A stretch of 64,000 nt of DNA from Albimonas sp036154955 (GTDB lineage Bacteria > Pseudomonadota > Alphaproteobacteria > Rhodobacterales > Rhodobacteraceae), in assembly GCA_036154955.1 (NCBI GenBank), contig JAYZWL010000004.1, positions 1 to 64,000 of the forward strand, in the 5' to 3' direction. Numbering within the stretch: the stretch's first letter is position 1; the number at the start of each line of letters is the position of its first letter. Below the pieces are notes generated by a model. That model ran no database searches. It saw nothing but the letters and a program-made list of their open reading frames with translations, and had not been told where the DNA came from. The translations under genes were made by a program, and so were the position numbers. This document shows, piece after piece, positions 25,801 through 33,810 of this stretch.

Positions 25801-26414
25801 AGATCCTGATCGCCGACGACCACGATCTGGTGCGCGACACGCTCGCCGCCTTCCTGTCGCTGGAGGCGGACCTGGAGGTCTCGGCGGTGGAAAGCCTGCC
25901 CGCCGCCGCCGCCCGGATCGAGGCGGATGGGCCCTATGACCTGGTGCTGCTCGACTATGGCATGCCCGGGATGAACGGGCTGCAGGGCCTTGGCGAGGCG
26001 ATCGGGCTGAACGGCGGGCGCCCGGTGGCGCTGATGTCCGGCGTGGCGCCCCGGGCGGTGGCGGCGGAGGCGCTGGACGCCGGCGCGGCGGGCTTCCTGC
26101 CCAAGACCATCGCCGCCGCCTCGCTGGTCCACGCGGTGCGTTTCATGCTGGCCGGCGAGAAATACGCGCCCGTCCAGTTCATGACCGCCCCCGAGGCGGA
26201 GCCCGAGGCGCATCCGCTGGCCGAAAAGCTGTCGGCGCGGGAGATGGAGGTGCTCGGCGGCCTTTGCCGCGGCCTCTCCAACAAGGAGATCGCGCGCGAG
26301 CTGGAGTTGCAGGAGGTGACGGTCAAGCTGCATGTGAAAACGCTGTGCCGCAAGCTCGACGCCCGCAACCGCACCCAGGCGGCGATGATCGCCAAGGAGG
26401 CGGAACTGGTCTGA
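25797..26414 (+). CDS. NarL/FixJ-type response regulator
   Basis: 205 residues, translationally coupled to the kinase by ATGA. The N-terminal receiver has the acidic pair in LIADDHDLVRD, the phospho-Asp in LVLLDYGMPGMNGL (about 52) and the switch Lys in GFLPKTIAAASL. The C-terminal LuxR-type helix-turn-helix is at about 143-200 (LSAREMEVLGGLCRGLSNKEIA). It is the obvious DNA-binding output of the upstream globin/LOV-kinase cassette. The target genes are unknown; the nearest downstream unit is the TPP-controlled thiamine-precursor importer, which is probably unrelated. Confidence 0.92.
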   Translation: MKILIADDHDLVRDTLAAFLSLEADLEVSAVESLPAAAARIEADGPYDLVLLDYGMPGMNGLQGLGEAIGLNGGRPVALMSGVAPRAVAAEALDAGAAGFLPKTIAAASLVHAVRFMLAGEKYAPVQFMTAPEAEPEAHPLAEKLSAREMEVLGGLCRGLSNKEIARELELQEVTVKLHVKTLCRKLDARNRTQAAMIAKEAELV

Positions 26415-26422
26415 TCCATCGG

Positions 26423-26437
26423 CGCCCCTGCGGGGCG
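26423..26437 (+). terminator. short hairpin after the response regulator
   Basis: CGCCCC / GGGGCG stem with a 3-base loop, nine bases after the stop codon and followed by TTCCCCC. A weak intrinsic terminator or 3' processing structure. Confidence 0.4.
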
Positions 26438-26889
26438 TTCCCCCGTCTCCGGCCCTCGCGGGCCTTCGGGCCGGCGCGACCCGTAGGGCGGATTTCGATC
26501 CGCCGCGGCCTTCGGGCCGGAGAGGGCGCTATGTCGCCGAGAAGGCTCCATGGGGCCTTCGTCAGGCGTGGCTGCGGCGCCGCGACGCCTCAAGGCCAGG
26601 ACGCTCGCCCGGCCGCCGGACGAGCCTCGATCCTGCGGCGACGCGGCGGTGACGTTTCTGCTCCGGCACGATGCGGCGGGCGGGCCGGAAGGCATGGATC
26701 CGACGAGGCGCGCAGGAACCGCCGTCCTCCGCGCCGTCCTCCGGGCCCGCCCGGTTCCGCCAGGCGCCTCGCCGCCCCGCCGCGCGGGCGCCCGGGCGGG
26801 GACGGGCGGAACGGTCGGCGCGCGGCTCCCTCCCGCGCCTTTCCGCGCGACCGTTGACAGGGCGCGCGGGGGGGCGTTAGCTCGGGCGC
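26438..26889. other. 452-bp gene-free region before the riboswitch
   Basis: Contains a hairpin with a TTCG tetraloop (listed separately) and otherwise only GC-rich sequence without a credible gene. The promoter of the thiamine-precursor operon must lie in its right part; GTTGACAG at about 26852 resembles a -35 box and GTTAGC near 26875 could be a -10. Confidence 0.35.
26487..26504. terminator. TTCG-tetraloop hairpin
   Basis: GGCGGAT-TTCG-ATCCGCC: a perfect 7-bp stem closed by an extra-stable UUCG-type loop, about 70 bases beyond the response-regulator stop and preceded by CCGTAG. It could be the true transcript end of the globin/kinase operon or a small repeat element. Confidence 0.4.
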
Positions 26890-26978
26890 ATCCGTCGGGG
26901 GGCCCGCAAGGGCTGAGAGGGCATCGCGCCGACCCGTCGAACCTGATCCGGGTCATGCCGGCGAAGGGAACGGATCCC
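26890..26978 (+). ncRNA. TPP (thiamine pyrophosphate) riboswitch
   Basis: All diagnostic blocks of the THI element are present in order: a GGGG-CCCGC P2 region, GGCTGAGAGG (CUGAGA bulge), GACCC, then GAACCTGATCCGGGTCATGCC and GCGAAGGGAA. These form the pyrimidine- and pyrophosphate-sensing arms of the TPP aptamer. It lies 134 bp upstream of a thiamine-precursor importer operon on the same strand, so TPP binding should turn that operon off. The expression platform was not resolved; the GC-rich spacer at 26979-27111 could form a terminator or hide the ribosome site. Confidence 0.95.
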
Positions 26979-27111
26979 GCGGCCCCCTCCGCCGGCGCCC
27001 CCGCGCGCCCGCGCCCGGGCCGCGCCTTTCCCCGTCGCGCGCGCCCCGGCCTCGCCGCCTCGCCGCGCCCGGGCCCCGCCCGCCGCGGCCCCGACCGAAG
27101 GGCCCCGCGCC

Positions 27112-28068
27112 ATGCGCCTGACCGCCGCCTCCGCCTTCCTGCTCGCCGCCGGCCTCGCCGCCGCCGCCCCCATCCCGGCGGCCGCCGCCGACAAGCTTTC
27201 GGTGGTGCTCGACTGGTTCGTGAACCCCGACCACGGCCCCCTGATCGTGGCGGAGGCGCGAGGCTATTTCGCGGACGAGGACCTGGAGGTCGAGATCATC
27301 GCCCCCGCCGACCCCGCCGACCCGCCCAAGATGGCCGCCGCCGGGCGGGCCGACATCGCCATCGGCTACCAGCCCCAGCTGCACCTGCAGATCCACGAGG
27401 GCCTGCCGCTGATCCGCGTCGGCACGCTGGTCGCCACACCGCTCAACTGCCTGCTGGTGCTGGAGGACGGCGGGGCGGAAACCATCGCCGACCTCAAGGG
27501 CAAGCGCATCGGCTACTCGGTCGCGGGGGTGGAGGAGGCGCTGCTGTCGGCCGTGCTGACCCCCGCCGGCCTGACGGTCGACGATATCGAGCTGGTCAAC
27601 GTCAACTGGTCGCTCTCGCCCGCCCTGATGTCCGGTCAGGTGGACGCGGTGATCGGCGCCTTCCGCAATTTCGAGCTCAACCAGATGAAGATCGAGGGCC
27701 ATCCCGGCCGCTGCTTCTTCCTCGAAGAGCACGGCCTGCCTCCCTATGACGAACTGGTCTACCTCGCGAACCCCGAGACCATGGACCGCGCCGTGCTCGC
27801 CCGCTTCCTGCGCGCCACCGAGCGGGCCACGCAATACATCGTCAACCATCCGGTCGAGGCCTGGGAGATCTTCTCCGGCACCGCGCCGGAACTGCAGGAC
27901 GAGCTGAACGAGCGCGCCTGGTTCGACACCTATCCCCGCTTCGCGCTGCGCCCCGCCGCGGTCTCGGCCGGGCGCTACGCGGCCTTCGAGGCGTGGCTGG
28001 CCGAGGCGGGCCTGATCGAAACCGCCCTGCCGGTGGACCGGCTGGTGACCGACGTGACCGCGCGATGA
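27112..28068 (+). CDS. thiY: thiamine-precursor ABC transporter, substrate-binding protein (ThiY-like)
   Basis: 318 residues with a Sec signal peptide (hydrophobic 5-20, cleavage near PAAAA). The mature start KLSVVLDWFVNPDHGPLIVA is the hallmark of NMT1/THI5-like pyrimidine-binding proteins. It should capture a thiamine-related pyrimidine such as formylaminopyrimidine in the periplasm and pass it to the ThiX/ThiZ membrane complex. The TPP riboswitch upstream supports the thiamine assignment independently of homology. The next gene overlaps by ATGA. Confidence 0.9.
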   Translation: MRLTAASAFLLAAGLAAAAPIPAAAADKLSVVLDWFVNPDHGPLIVAEARGYFADEDLEVEIIAPADPADPPKMAAAGRADIAIGYQPQLHLQIHEGLPLIRVGTLVATPLNCLLVLEDGGAETIADLKGKRIGYSVAGVEEALLSAVLTPAGLTVDDIELVNVNWSLSPALMSGQVDAVIGAFRNFELNQMKIEGHPGRCFFLEEHGLPPYDELVYLANPETMDRAVLARFLRATERATQYIVNHPVEAWEIFSGTAPELQDELNERAWFDTYPRFALRPAAVSAGRYAAFEAWLAEAGLIETALPVDRLVTDVTAR

Positions 28069-28817
28069 GCGGCGATCCGGGGGCGCCCGCCGCCCCGCCG
28101 GGCCTCCGCCTGAACGGCACGCTGCGCTTCGGGGCGCAGGTGCTGTTCCGGGACATCGCGCTCTCCGCCCCCGCGGCGAGCTGGACCTGCCTGCTGGGGG
28201 ATTCCGGGGTGGGCAAGTCCACGGTGCTGCGCCTGCTGGCGGGCATCGACGCGGGCGCGACCCTGGACGGGGAGGCGGGCGCCGACGACGGCGCGGCCCT
28301 GGAGGGGCGGATCGCGTGGATGGCGCAGTCCGACCTGCTGGCCGACTGGCTGGACCTGACCGGGAACCTCGCGCTCGGCGCCAAGCTGCGGGGCGAGGCG
28401 CCGGACCTGACCCGCGCCGCGGCGCTGCTCGACCGCATGGGCCTCGGCCCCCATGCGCACAAGACCCCGCACATGCTCTCGGGCGGCATGCGCCAGCGCG
28501 CGGCGCTGGCCCGCGCGATCATGGAGGACCGGCCGGTCGCGCTGCTGGACGAGCCCTTCGCGGCGCTCGACCTGCGCACGCGGGCGGCGATGCAGGACCT
28601 GGCCTTCGCGGAATTCGCGGGCCGCACCGTGCTGCATGTGACCCACGACCCGCACGAGGCCGCGCGGCTGGGCCACCGCATCCTGGTGCTGACCCGCGCC
28701 GGCCTGGTGGAGGCGGAGCCCCCCGCCGGCCCCCCGATTCGCGACGCCGCCGCGCCGGAGGTGCTGGAGACGCAGGCCCGCCTGACCCGGATGCTGCTGG
28801 ACGAGGCGCGGGCGTGA
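28065..28817 (+). CDS. thiZ: thiamine-precursor ABC transporter, ATP-binding protein (ThiZ-like)
   Basis: 250 residues from the ATG overlapping the thiY stop. Walker A is GDSGVGKST at about 43-51, the signature LSGGMRQR lies near 140, Walker B is VALLDEPF near 160, and the H-loop is VLHVTHDPHEA. It energises uptake of the pyrimidine precursor. The sequence is of the nitrate/taurine/HMP importer ATPase type. The stop overlaps the GTG of the permease gene. Confidence 0.9.
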   Translation: MSGDPGAPAAPPGLRLNGTLRFGAQVLFRDIALSAPAASWTCLLGDSGVGKSTVLRLLAGIDAGATLDGEAGADDGAALEGRIAWMAQSDLLADWLDLTGNLALGAKLRGEAPDLTRAAALLDRMGLGPHAHKTPHMLSGGMRQRAALARAIMEDRPVALLDEPFAALDLRTRAAMQDLAFAEFAGRTVLHVTHDPHEAARLGHRILVLTRAGLVEAEPPAGPPIRDAAAPEVLETQARLTRMLLDEARA

Positions 28818-29602
28818 ACGCGCCCGACGCGCCCGGAGACGGCCCGCTCGCCCGCCGCCTGCGGGACCGGGCGCTGGTCGCCCTGATCCTGATCGGGGGC
28901 TGGGCGGTCGTGGCCTGGGGGACCGGCGCGCCGGCCTTCATCCTGCCCTCGCCCCTGCGGGTGGCGGAGGCCTTCGTCGCCAATGCCGGGCTGATCGGGG
29001 AGCACGCGCTCGTCACGCTGGGCGAGGTTCTGGCCGGGCTGGCGCTGGGCGCCGGGCTGGGCGCCGCCACGGCGGTATGGCTGAGCCTGTCGGAGGCCGC
29101 GCGGCGGCTGGTGATGCCGGCGCTGGTCTTCTCCCAGGCGGTGCCGGTCTTCGCGCTGGCCCCGGTGCTGACCCTGTGGATGGGTTACGGGATCTGGCCG
29201 AAGATCTTCGTGACGGTGCTGATCATCTATTTCCCCGTCGCCTCCGCCTTCCTCGACGGGCTGCGCCGGGCGGATCCCGCGCTGATCGAGCTCGCGCGGG
29301 TCATGGGCGGCGGCCGCTGGCGGATCCTGTGGCGGATCCGGGCGCCGCTGGCCCTGCCGGACCTCGCCTCCGGCCTGCGGCTGGCGGCGGTCTACGCGCC
29401 GATCGGGGCGGTGATCGGGGAATGGGTCGGGGCCTCCAAGGGGCTCGGCTACCTGATGCTGCTGGCCAACGGCCGGGCCAAGACCGACCTGATGTTCGCC
29501 GCCCTCGTGGCGCTGGCGCTGGGGGCGGTGGCGTTGCATGCGGGCCTGGGCCTCGTCGCCGCGCGGATGGAGCGGTGGCGGCGCACCGGAAGCTGGCGAT
29601 AG
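28814..29602 (+). CDS. thiX: thiamine-precursor ABC transporter, permease (ThiX-like)
   Basis: 262 residues starting with a GTG that overlaps the thiZ stop. Six membrane helices are apparent. The cytoplasmic EAA-type loop is recognisable in ELARVMGGGRWRILWRIRAPLALPDL (about 160-185), where the ATPase docks. The C-terminus GEWVGASKGLGYLMLLANGR fits the SsuC/ThiX family. It completes the riboswitch-controlled thiYZX operon and converges with the permease gene on the other strand, 31 bp away. Confidence 0.9.
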   Translation: MNAPDAPGDGPLARRLRDRALVALILIGGWAVVAWGTGAPAFILPSPLRVAEAFVANAGLIGEHALVTLGEVLAGLALGAGLGAATAVWLSLSEAARRLVMPALVFSQAVPVFALAPVLTLWMGYGIWPKIFVTVLIIYFPVASAFLDGLRRADPALIELARVMGGGRWRILWRIRAPLALPDLASGLRLAAVYAPIGAVIGEWVGASKGLGYLMLLANGRAKTDLMFAALVALALGAVALHAGLGLVAARMERWRRTGSWR

Positions 29603-29633
29603 GGCCGGGCGGGCGGCGCCCGGCCCGCGCGGA

Positions 29634-30671
29634 TCAGGCGACCAGCCCGAAGATCACCCCGGCCAGCACCGCCCCGCCCAGTCCGAAGCCGACATAGGCC
29701 GCGAAGACCGGGGCGCGGACCAGCGACCACACCGCCGCCATCGCCGGGATGCAGGACACGGCGCCGGCGGTCAGGAAGGCCATCGCCGCCCCCGCGCTCA
29801 TCCCCTGTTCGATCAGCGCGGCCAGCAGCGGGGGCGCCGCGTAGCCGTTGAGATAGGCGGGCATCCCCACCAGCGCCCCCATCAGGATCGGGCCCAGCCC
29901 CTCGCCGCCGACGACGGAGGCCACGGCCTCCGCCGGGACGAAGGTGATCATCACCCCTTCCAGCAGATAGGCCAGCGCCATCCACTTGAGCAGGAACAGG
30001 GCGTTGTCCCGGGCCTCGCGGCCGAAGGTCTCGCGCCGGGCGGGCTCTTCCCAGAAACGCCAGACCGGGCGGCCCGAGAAGGGCGAGGGCCCGCAGCCGC
30101 AGCGTTTGATGGGGGCTGAGGCCTTGAGCGGCTCGGCGAAGGCGCCGGCGCGCATCATGGCCGCCAGCGCGAAGCCACCCATCAGCCCGATGCCCACCGC
30201 CGTCACCGCCTTGCCGATGGCGAAAGTCCAGCCCAGCGCCCCGGCGGTGATCAGGAAGGTTCCCGGGTCCATGAGCGGCGAGCTGAGCCAGAACGCCATC
30301 ACCGCAGGGATCGGCGCGCCCAGCGCCAGAAGTCCGGCGATGAACGGGATCACCTGGCAGGAGCAGAACGGCGCCAGCCCCCCGATCAGGGCGGCGGCGA
30401 CGATCATCCGGCTCCGGCGGCCTTCGAAGGCGCGGGCGACGATGGTTTCCGCGCCCGTCGCCTTCAGCCCGGCGATCAGCGCCACGGCCAGCGCGATATA
30501 GGGCAGGGTGGCGGCGAAGGAACCCAGGGCGATGCCGACCACCTCGCCCACCCGGTCGGGCGCGGCGAGGACCACGGCGGCGAGCACCGCCAGCATGACC
30601 AGCCAGACCCGGTCGATGCGGCGCAGGCCAGCCCAGGCGGCGGCGGAGGTGCGAAGGGCGAGCTCGGTCAT
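29634..30671 (-). CDS. ArsP-like permease (DUF318)
   Basis: 345 residues from the ATG that overlaps the ArsR stop. About eight to ten membrane helices in two halves. Conserved family elements: GGLAPFCSCQVIPFIAGLLA with a Cys-Ser-Cys pair in a membrane segment, WLSSPLMDPGTFLITAG, and the second-half GMPAYLNGYAAPPLLAALIE and GAVSCIPAMAAVW. Members export trivalent organoarsenicals or related soft metal compounds; the paired cysteines and the coupled ArsR repressor support that. The substrate is not proven. A central loop with KRCGCGPSPFSG adds further cysteines. Confidence 0.82.
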   Translation of the reverse strand: MTELALRTSAAAWAGLRRIDRVWLVMLAVLAAVVLAAPDRVGEVVGIALGSFAATLPYIALAVALIAGLKATGAETIVARAFEGRRSRMIVAAALIGGLAPFCSCQVIPFIAGLLALGAPIPAVMAFWLSSPLMDPGTFLITAGALGWTFAIGKAVTAVGIGLMGGFALAAMMRAGAFAEPLKASAPIKRCGCGPSPFSGRPVWRFWEEPARRETFGREARDNALFLLKWMALAYLLEGVMITFVPAEAVASVVGGEGLGPILMGALVGMPAYLNGYAAPPLLAALIEQGMSAGAAMAFLTAGAVSCIPAMAAVWSLVRAPVFAAYVGFGLGGAVLAGVIFGLVA

Positions 30672-31057
30672 CTCGCGGTCTCCTCGGGGGTGGGGGCTTC
30701 GGATGCGCAGCCGGGGGCGCCGCAGGGGGCGTGGGCGGCGTGGCCGTCCCCGCCCGCGTCGGCGCAGCACTCGGCATGGAGGAAATGGGCCAGCGCCTCG
30801 ATATTGGCGAAACGGGCCCGGCAGATCAGCGACCGGCCCCGCCGCTCCTGGCTCAGCAGGTCGGCGGCGGCGAGGAAGCGCAGGTGATGCGAGAGCGTCG
30901 AGGCGGCGATGCCCAGCCGCTCCTGCAAGGCGCCGACGGGCAGCCCCTCCGGCCCCGCGCGGACCAGGGCGCGGATCACCTCCAGCCGCGGTTCGGAGCC
31001 CAGCGCGGCGAAGGCCTGGGCGGCGGATTCGGGGGGGAGGAGGGCGTCTATATCCAT
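30668..31057 (-). CDS. ArsR family metalloregulator
   Basis: 129 residues. Winged helix-turn-helix with FAALGSEPRLEVIRALV at the start and LQERLGIAASTLSHHLRFLAAADLL (about 42-66) as recognition helix. A cysteine pair (HAECCAD, about 95) and further Cys/His residues (HAAHAPCGAPGC) in the C-terminal tail are candidate thiol ligands for As(III) or Sb(III). It is the first gene of a two-gene operon with the ArsP-like permease (ATGA overlap). A symmetric AT-rich site abuts its start codon, fitting autorepression. Confidence 0.9.
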   Translation of the reverse strand: MDIDALLPPESAAQAFAALGSEPRLEVIRALVRAGPEGLPVGALQERLGIAASTLSHHLRFLAAADLLSQERRGRSLICRARFANIEALAHFLHAECCADAGGDGHAAHAPCGAPGCASEAPTPEETAR

Positions 31058-31083
31058 GATTCTAGAATTGTCGAAATGATTGG
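31056..31083 (-). promoter_or_regulatory. candidate ArsR operator/promoter
   Basis: An AT-rich island in very GC-rich DNA, directly upstream of the arsR ATG. It contains the perfect palindrome TTCTAGAA (31060-31067) inside a larger imperfect inverted repeat TTCGA-N6-TAGAA on the minus strand. Position and symmetry suggest the ArsR binding site; it leaves almost no 5' untranslated leader unless the transcript starts further upstream. Confidence 0.5.
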
Positions 31084-31149
31084 AGCGGTCAAGCGGGAAT
31101 CTTCGGTGCCGGGTGGTGAGCGAGGATCGGCGGAGGTCGGCGCAAGCCC

Positions 31150-31189
31150 CCTCCCCCTCCCTCCCCCGCGTGCGGGGGAGGGGGCCGCG
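31150..31189. repeat. C/G-run palindromic repeat (second family)
   Basis: An inverted repeat with arms of the type CTCCCTCCCCCG and CGGGGGAGGG. Related units occur at about 31424-31477 and 37667-37775, always between genes. Confidence 0.6.
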
Positions 31190-31262
31190 AACGGCGCCGG
31201 CGGGTCGTCTCGGGGGGTGGTAGAAGATCTTCAGGGACGACGCGAAAGCCTGCGCCGGTCAT

Positions 31263-31334
31263 GCGCCCCGGACTTGATCCGGGGCCTCTCGACGCCGGCC
31301 ACCCGCGCGAGGCCCCGGATCAAGTCCGGGGCGC
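31263..31334. repeat. dispersed palindromic repeat, paired inverted units
   Basis: Two 26-bp units in opposite orientation (31263-31288 and 31309-31334) separated by 20 bp; each contains CCCCGGACTTGATCCGGGG or its complement. They are perfect reverse complements, so the RNA would form a 26-bp stem. Same family as the elements at 33811-33895, 37825-37896 and 45650-45746. Confidence 0.85.
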
Positions 31335-31423
31335 CCCATCCGGCGCATGGCGCGCGGAACCGGGCGCGAGGGCGCGGTGCGTCAGCCGCTCTTGCCATCG
31401 CAGCCGCGCCGCGGCGCCGTCAC

Positions 31424-31477
31424 CGCAAGCGCCTCCCTCCCCCGCTCGCGGGGGAGGGATAGGGAGGGGGCGGAAGC
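31424..31477. repeat. C/G-run palindromic repeat (second family)
   Basis: Starts CCGCAAGCGCCTCCC and has a C-run/G-run hairpin followed by GGATAGGGAGGGGG. A near-identical copy of about 50 bp lies at 37721-37771. Confidence 0.65.
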
Positions 31478-31526
31478 GGTCGGGAGGGGGCCGGCGCGAC
31501 GTCCGCCGCCCCCGGCCCCCGCCGCC

Positions 31527-32294
31527 TCAGAACTCGTCCTTGCGCTTGCGCACCTCGGCGAAGATCGCGCCATGGTCGGCGCCGACCATGCCCAGCCGCT
31601 CCTGCACCTCCCGCGCGCCGGGGCGCAGGAAGGGGTTGGTCGCCAGCTCTTCGGCCAGCAGGACCGGCACGATGGGGGTCCCCGCCTCGTCGGCCGCGGC
31701 GATGCCCTCGATCCGCGCCTGCAGCGCGGCGTTCCCCGGCTCGATCGACAGGGCGAAGCGGCCGTTGGCGGCGCCGTAGTTGTGACCCGAATAGACCTGC
31801 GTCTCCGGCGACAGGGCCATCAGCTTCTTCAGGCTCTCCCACATCTGCAGATAGGTGCCCTCGAACACCCGCCCGCAGCCCAGCGCCATCAGGCTGTCGG
31901 CGGTGAACGCCTTCTTCGCCCCCTCGAAGCAGTAGGCGATATGGCCGATGGTGTGGCCGGAGACGTCGACGACCCGCGCCCGCTCGGCCCCCACCGCGAC
32001 CATGTCCCCTTCGGAGACGGTCACGTCCAGCGCCGGCAGCCGGGCCGCGTCGGCGCCGTGGCCCACGGTTTTCGCGCCATAGGCCTCGACCAGCTCGGCC
32101 ACGCCCTGGATATGGTCGGCGTGATGATGGGTGATCAGGATCAGGTCGAGCTTGCCGCCCGCGGCGTCGATGGCCTTGCGCAGCGGGGCGGCTTCCGGCA
32201 CGTCGACCACGGCCCAGACATTCTCGGTCGTCTCGTGCAGAAGATACCCGTAATTGTCGTCCAGGCAGGGGATGACGGTGACTTCGAGCGGCAT
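31527..32294 (-). CDS. gloB: hydroxyacylglutathione hydrolase (glyoxalase II)
   Basis: 255 residues from ATG 32294, which has GGAGGAG six bases upstream; a longer start at 32318 lacks this. Metallo-beta-lactamase fold with the metal motif THHHADH (His56, His58, Asp60, His61), the later ligands GHTIGHIAY and FTADSLMALGCGRVFEGT, and the C-terminal glyoxalase II extension ending LATNPFLRPGAREV. It hydrolyses S-lactoylglutathione to lactate and glutathione. In the usual SGHEYT ligand motif the sequence reads SGHNYG, keeping the metal-binding His but changing its neighbours. It is divergent from a methyltransferase gene, an order often seen in Alphaproteobacteria. Confidence 0.93.
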   Translation of the reverse strand: MPLEVTVIPCLDDNYGYLLHETTENVWAVVDVPEAAPLRKAIDAAGGKLDLILITHHHADHIQGVAELVEAYGAKTVGHGADAARLPALDVTVSEGDMVAVGAERARVVDVSGHTIGHIAYCFEGAKKAFTADSLMALGCGRVFEGTYLQMWESLKKLMALSPETQVYSGHNYGAANGRFALSIEPGNAALQARIEGIAAADEAGTPIVPVLLAEELATNPFLRPGAREVQERLGMVGADHGAIFAEVRKRKDEF

Positions 32295-32368
32295 GGGGAA
32301 CTCCTCCACGGCTTGCATTTCCGACGGTCGCGCGCAGCATACAGATCGAGGCCCGGAGGATAAGCCCC

Positions 32369-33151
32369 ATGCATCTCGACGTGATCGACCTGCGGCGGTT
32401 CTACTACCGCACCCCCCTCGGCCGCGCCGCCCAGCGCAGCCTGCAGGAGGCGATCCGCGCGCTCTGGCCCGACGTGTCGGGGGAGACGGTGGTGGGCTTC
32501 GGCTTCGCCGCCCCCCTGCTGCGCCCGTTCCTGAAGGAGGCCGCGCATGTGGTCTGCCTGATGCCCGGCCCGCAGGGGGTGTGCCGCTGGCCGCCGGAGG
32601 GGCCCAACATGGCGGTGCTGTCGGAGGAGACCCACTGGCCGCTGCGCGCCGGCGCCGCCGACCGGCTGATCGTGGCCCATGCGCTGGAGAATTCCGAGCG
32701 CCCCACCGCCCTGCTGGAGGAGATGCGCCGCGTGCTGGCCCCGGAGGGCCGCGCCATCGTCATCGCCCCCAACCGCACCGGCATGTGGGCGCGGTCCGAC
32801 GCCACGCCCTTCGGCTACGGCCGGCCCTATTCGGCCAGCCAGCTCGAAGGCGCGCTGCGGGCCCATGACCTCGCGCCCGAGCACGCGACGGCCGCGCTTT
32901 ACGGCCCGCCCAGCCACCGGCGCTACTGGCTGCGCACCCATCGGCTTTGGGAGGCGGCGGGGCGCAGGCTGGACGCCCAGCGGCTGGGCGGCGCGGTGCT
33001 GGTGGAGGCGACGCGGCAGGTCTACGCGCTGCCCCGCTCCGGCCTGAAAGAGAAGGCGCTGTCGCCGCTGGAGGTGCTGGAAGGCTTTGCCAAACCGGCC
33101 CGCCCCCGCCCCGCCGCCGGCCGGGCGCCCCGGCGCGGCTCGGGAGGGTAG
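32369..33151 (+). CDS. class I SAM-dependent methyltransferase-like protein
   Basis: 260 residues. The fold follows a Methyltransf_11 plan: TVVGFGFAAPLLRPFL at motif I, where the usual E/DxGxGxG is relaxed to GFGFAAP, then LIVAHALENSERPTALLEEM and VLAPEGRAIVIAPNRTGMWA for motifs II/III. The altered glycine loop weakens SAM binding as a certain prediction. It is divergent from gloB with 74 bp between, the conserved alphaproteobacterial pairing. The substrate is unknown. The C-terminus is basic and proline-rich. Confidence 0.75.
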   Translation: MHLDVIDLRRFYYRTPLGRAAQRSLQEAIRALWPDVSGETVVGFGFAAPLLRPFLKEAAHVVCLMPGPQGVCRWPPEGPNMAVLSEETHWPLRAGAADRLIVAHALENSERPTALLEEMRRVLAPEGRAIVIAPNRTGMWARSDATPFGYGRPYSASQLEGALRAHDLAPEHATAALYGPPSHRRYWLRTHRLWEAAGRRLDAQRLGGAVLVEATRQVYALPRSGLKEKALSPLEVLEGFAKPARPRPAAGRAPRRGSGG

Positions 33152-33180
33152 GCGCCCACCTCCCGCCTGAAAACCCTGTC

Positions 33181-33729
33181 TCAGAACCCGATGCCGATGC
33201 CCCAGCTCAGCCCCGACCACCCGCGGGAGCCGTAGCCGATCGACAGCCACGGCCGGATGCGGGGCGTCAGGGCGCCGGCGGCGGCGAGCGCGTCCTCGGT
33301 CGACTCGGTCCGGACGGGCTGGGACCGGCCCTCGGCCAGCCCCGCCTCGAACCCGGGCGCGAGCGGGGCGGGGCAGGTCAGCGCCGGCGCGCGGCGGGCC
33401 CGGCCCAGCTCCACCCCGGTGGCGTAGGTGCAGAAGCGGGCGACGCCCTCGTCATGGCCGGCGAGATAGTCGTCCTCCGCCTCAACCCGCGCCGGGCCGG
33501 CCAGCGCCGGGCAGGCGGCGATGCGCGCCAGCCCCTCCGCCGAGCGCTCGCCCGACAGCGCGTCGGCCACGCCCAGGGCGTTCCAGTCGGCCTCCCCGCA
33601 GGAGCCGGACCAGGGCCAGTCGGCGGCCGCGGTGTCGGTCCCGCCGGAGGCGCAGGCGCCGAGCAGGGGAAGGGCGAGCGCCAGCGCCAGGCGGCGGGCG
33701 GCGCGGGGGGTGCGAATCGATGACGTCAT
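33181..33729 (-). CDS. DUF2799 lipoprotein
   Basis: 182 residues. The N-terminus has basic residues, a hydrophobic stretch and a lipobox (LPLLGACAS), so it is likely lipid-anchored after Cys25. The body matches the DUF2799 pattern: CGEADWNALGVADALSG, ARIAACPAL, DDYLAGHDEGVARFCTYATGVELG and a later ALTCP. Function unknown; members are small envelope lipoproteins. The C-terminal IGYGSRGWSGLSWGIGIGF stretch is glycine-rich. It converges with the methyltransferase gene. Confidence 0.78.
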   Translation of the reverse strand: MTSSIRTPRAARRLALALALPLLGACASGGTDTAAADWPWSGSCGEADWNALGVADALSGERSAEGLARIAACPALAGPARVEAEDDYLAGHDEGVARFCTYATGVELGRARRAPALTCPAPLAPGFEAGLAEGRSQPVRTESTEDALAAAGALTPRIRPWLSIGYGSRGWSGLSWGIGIGF

Positions 33730-33810
33730 GCGGGCAGTATGGCCGAAGCGGCGGCCGAGGTCTTGGGGGGCGGCGATCGGCGGGCGGCGCTCTCCCCGCC
33801 GCCCCCCCGC

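Larger units (their letters stand above)
31190..31526. other. gene-free repeat-bearing region between arsR and gloB
   Basis: No coding sequence. It consists mainly of two intergenic repeat units, a large palindrome at 31263-31334 and a C/G-run hairpin at 31424-31477, joined by GC-rich DNA. Confidence 0.5.

Noticed and set aside
31150..31480. CRISPR-like array from repeated C/G hairpins
   Set aside because: The repeats are irregularly spaced, self-palindromic and dispersed across the window, with no spacers or cas genes.
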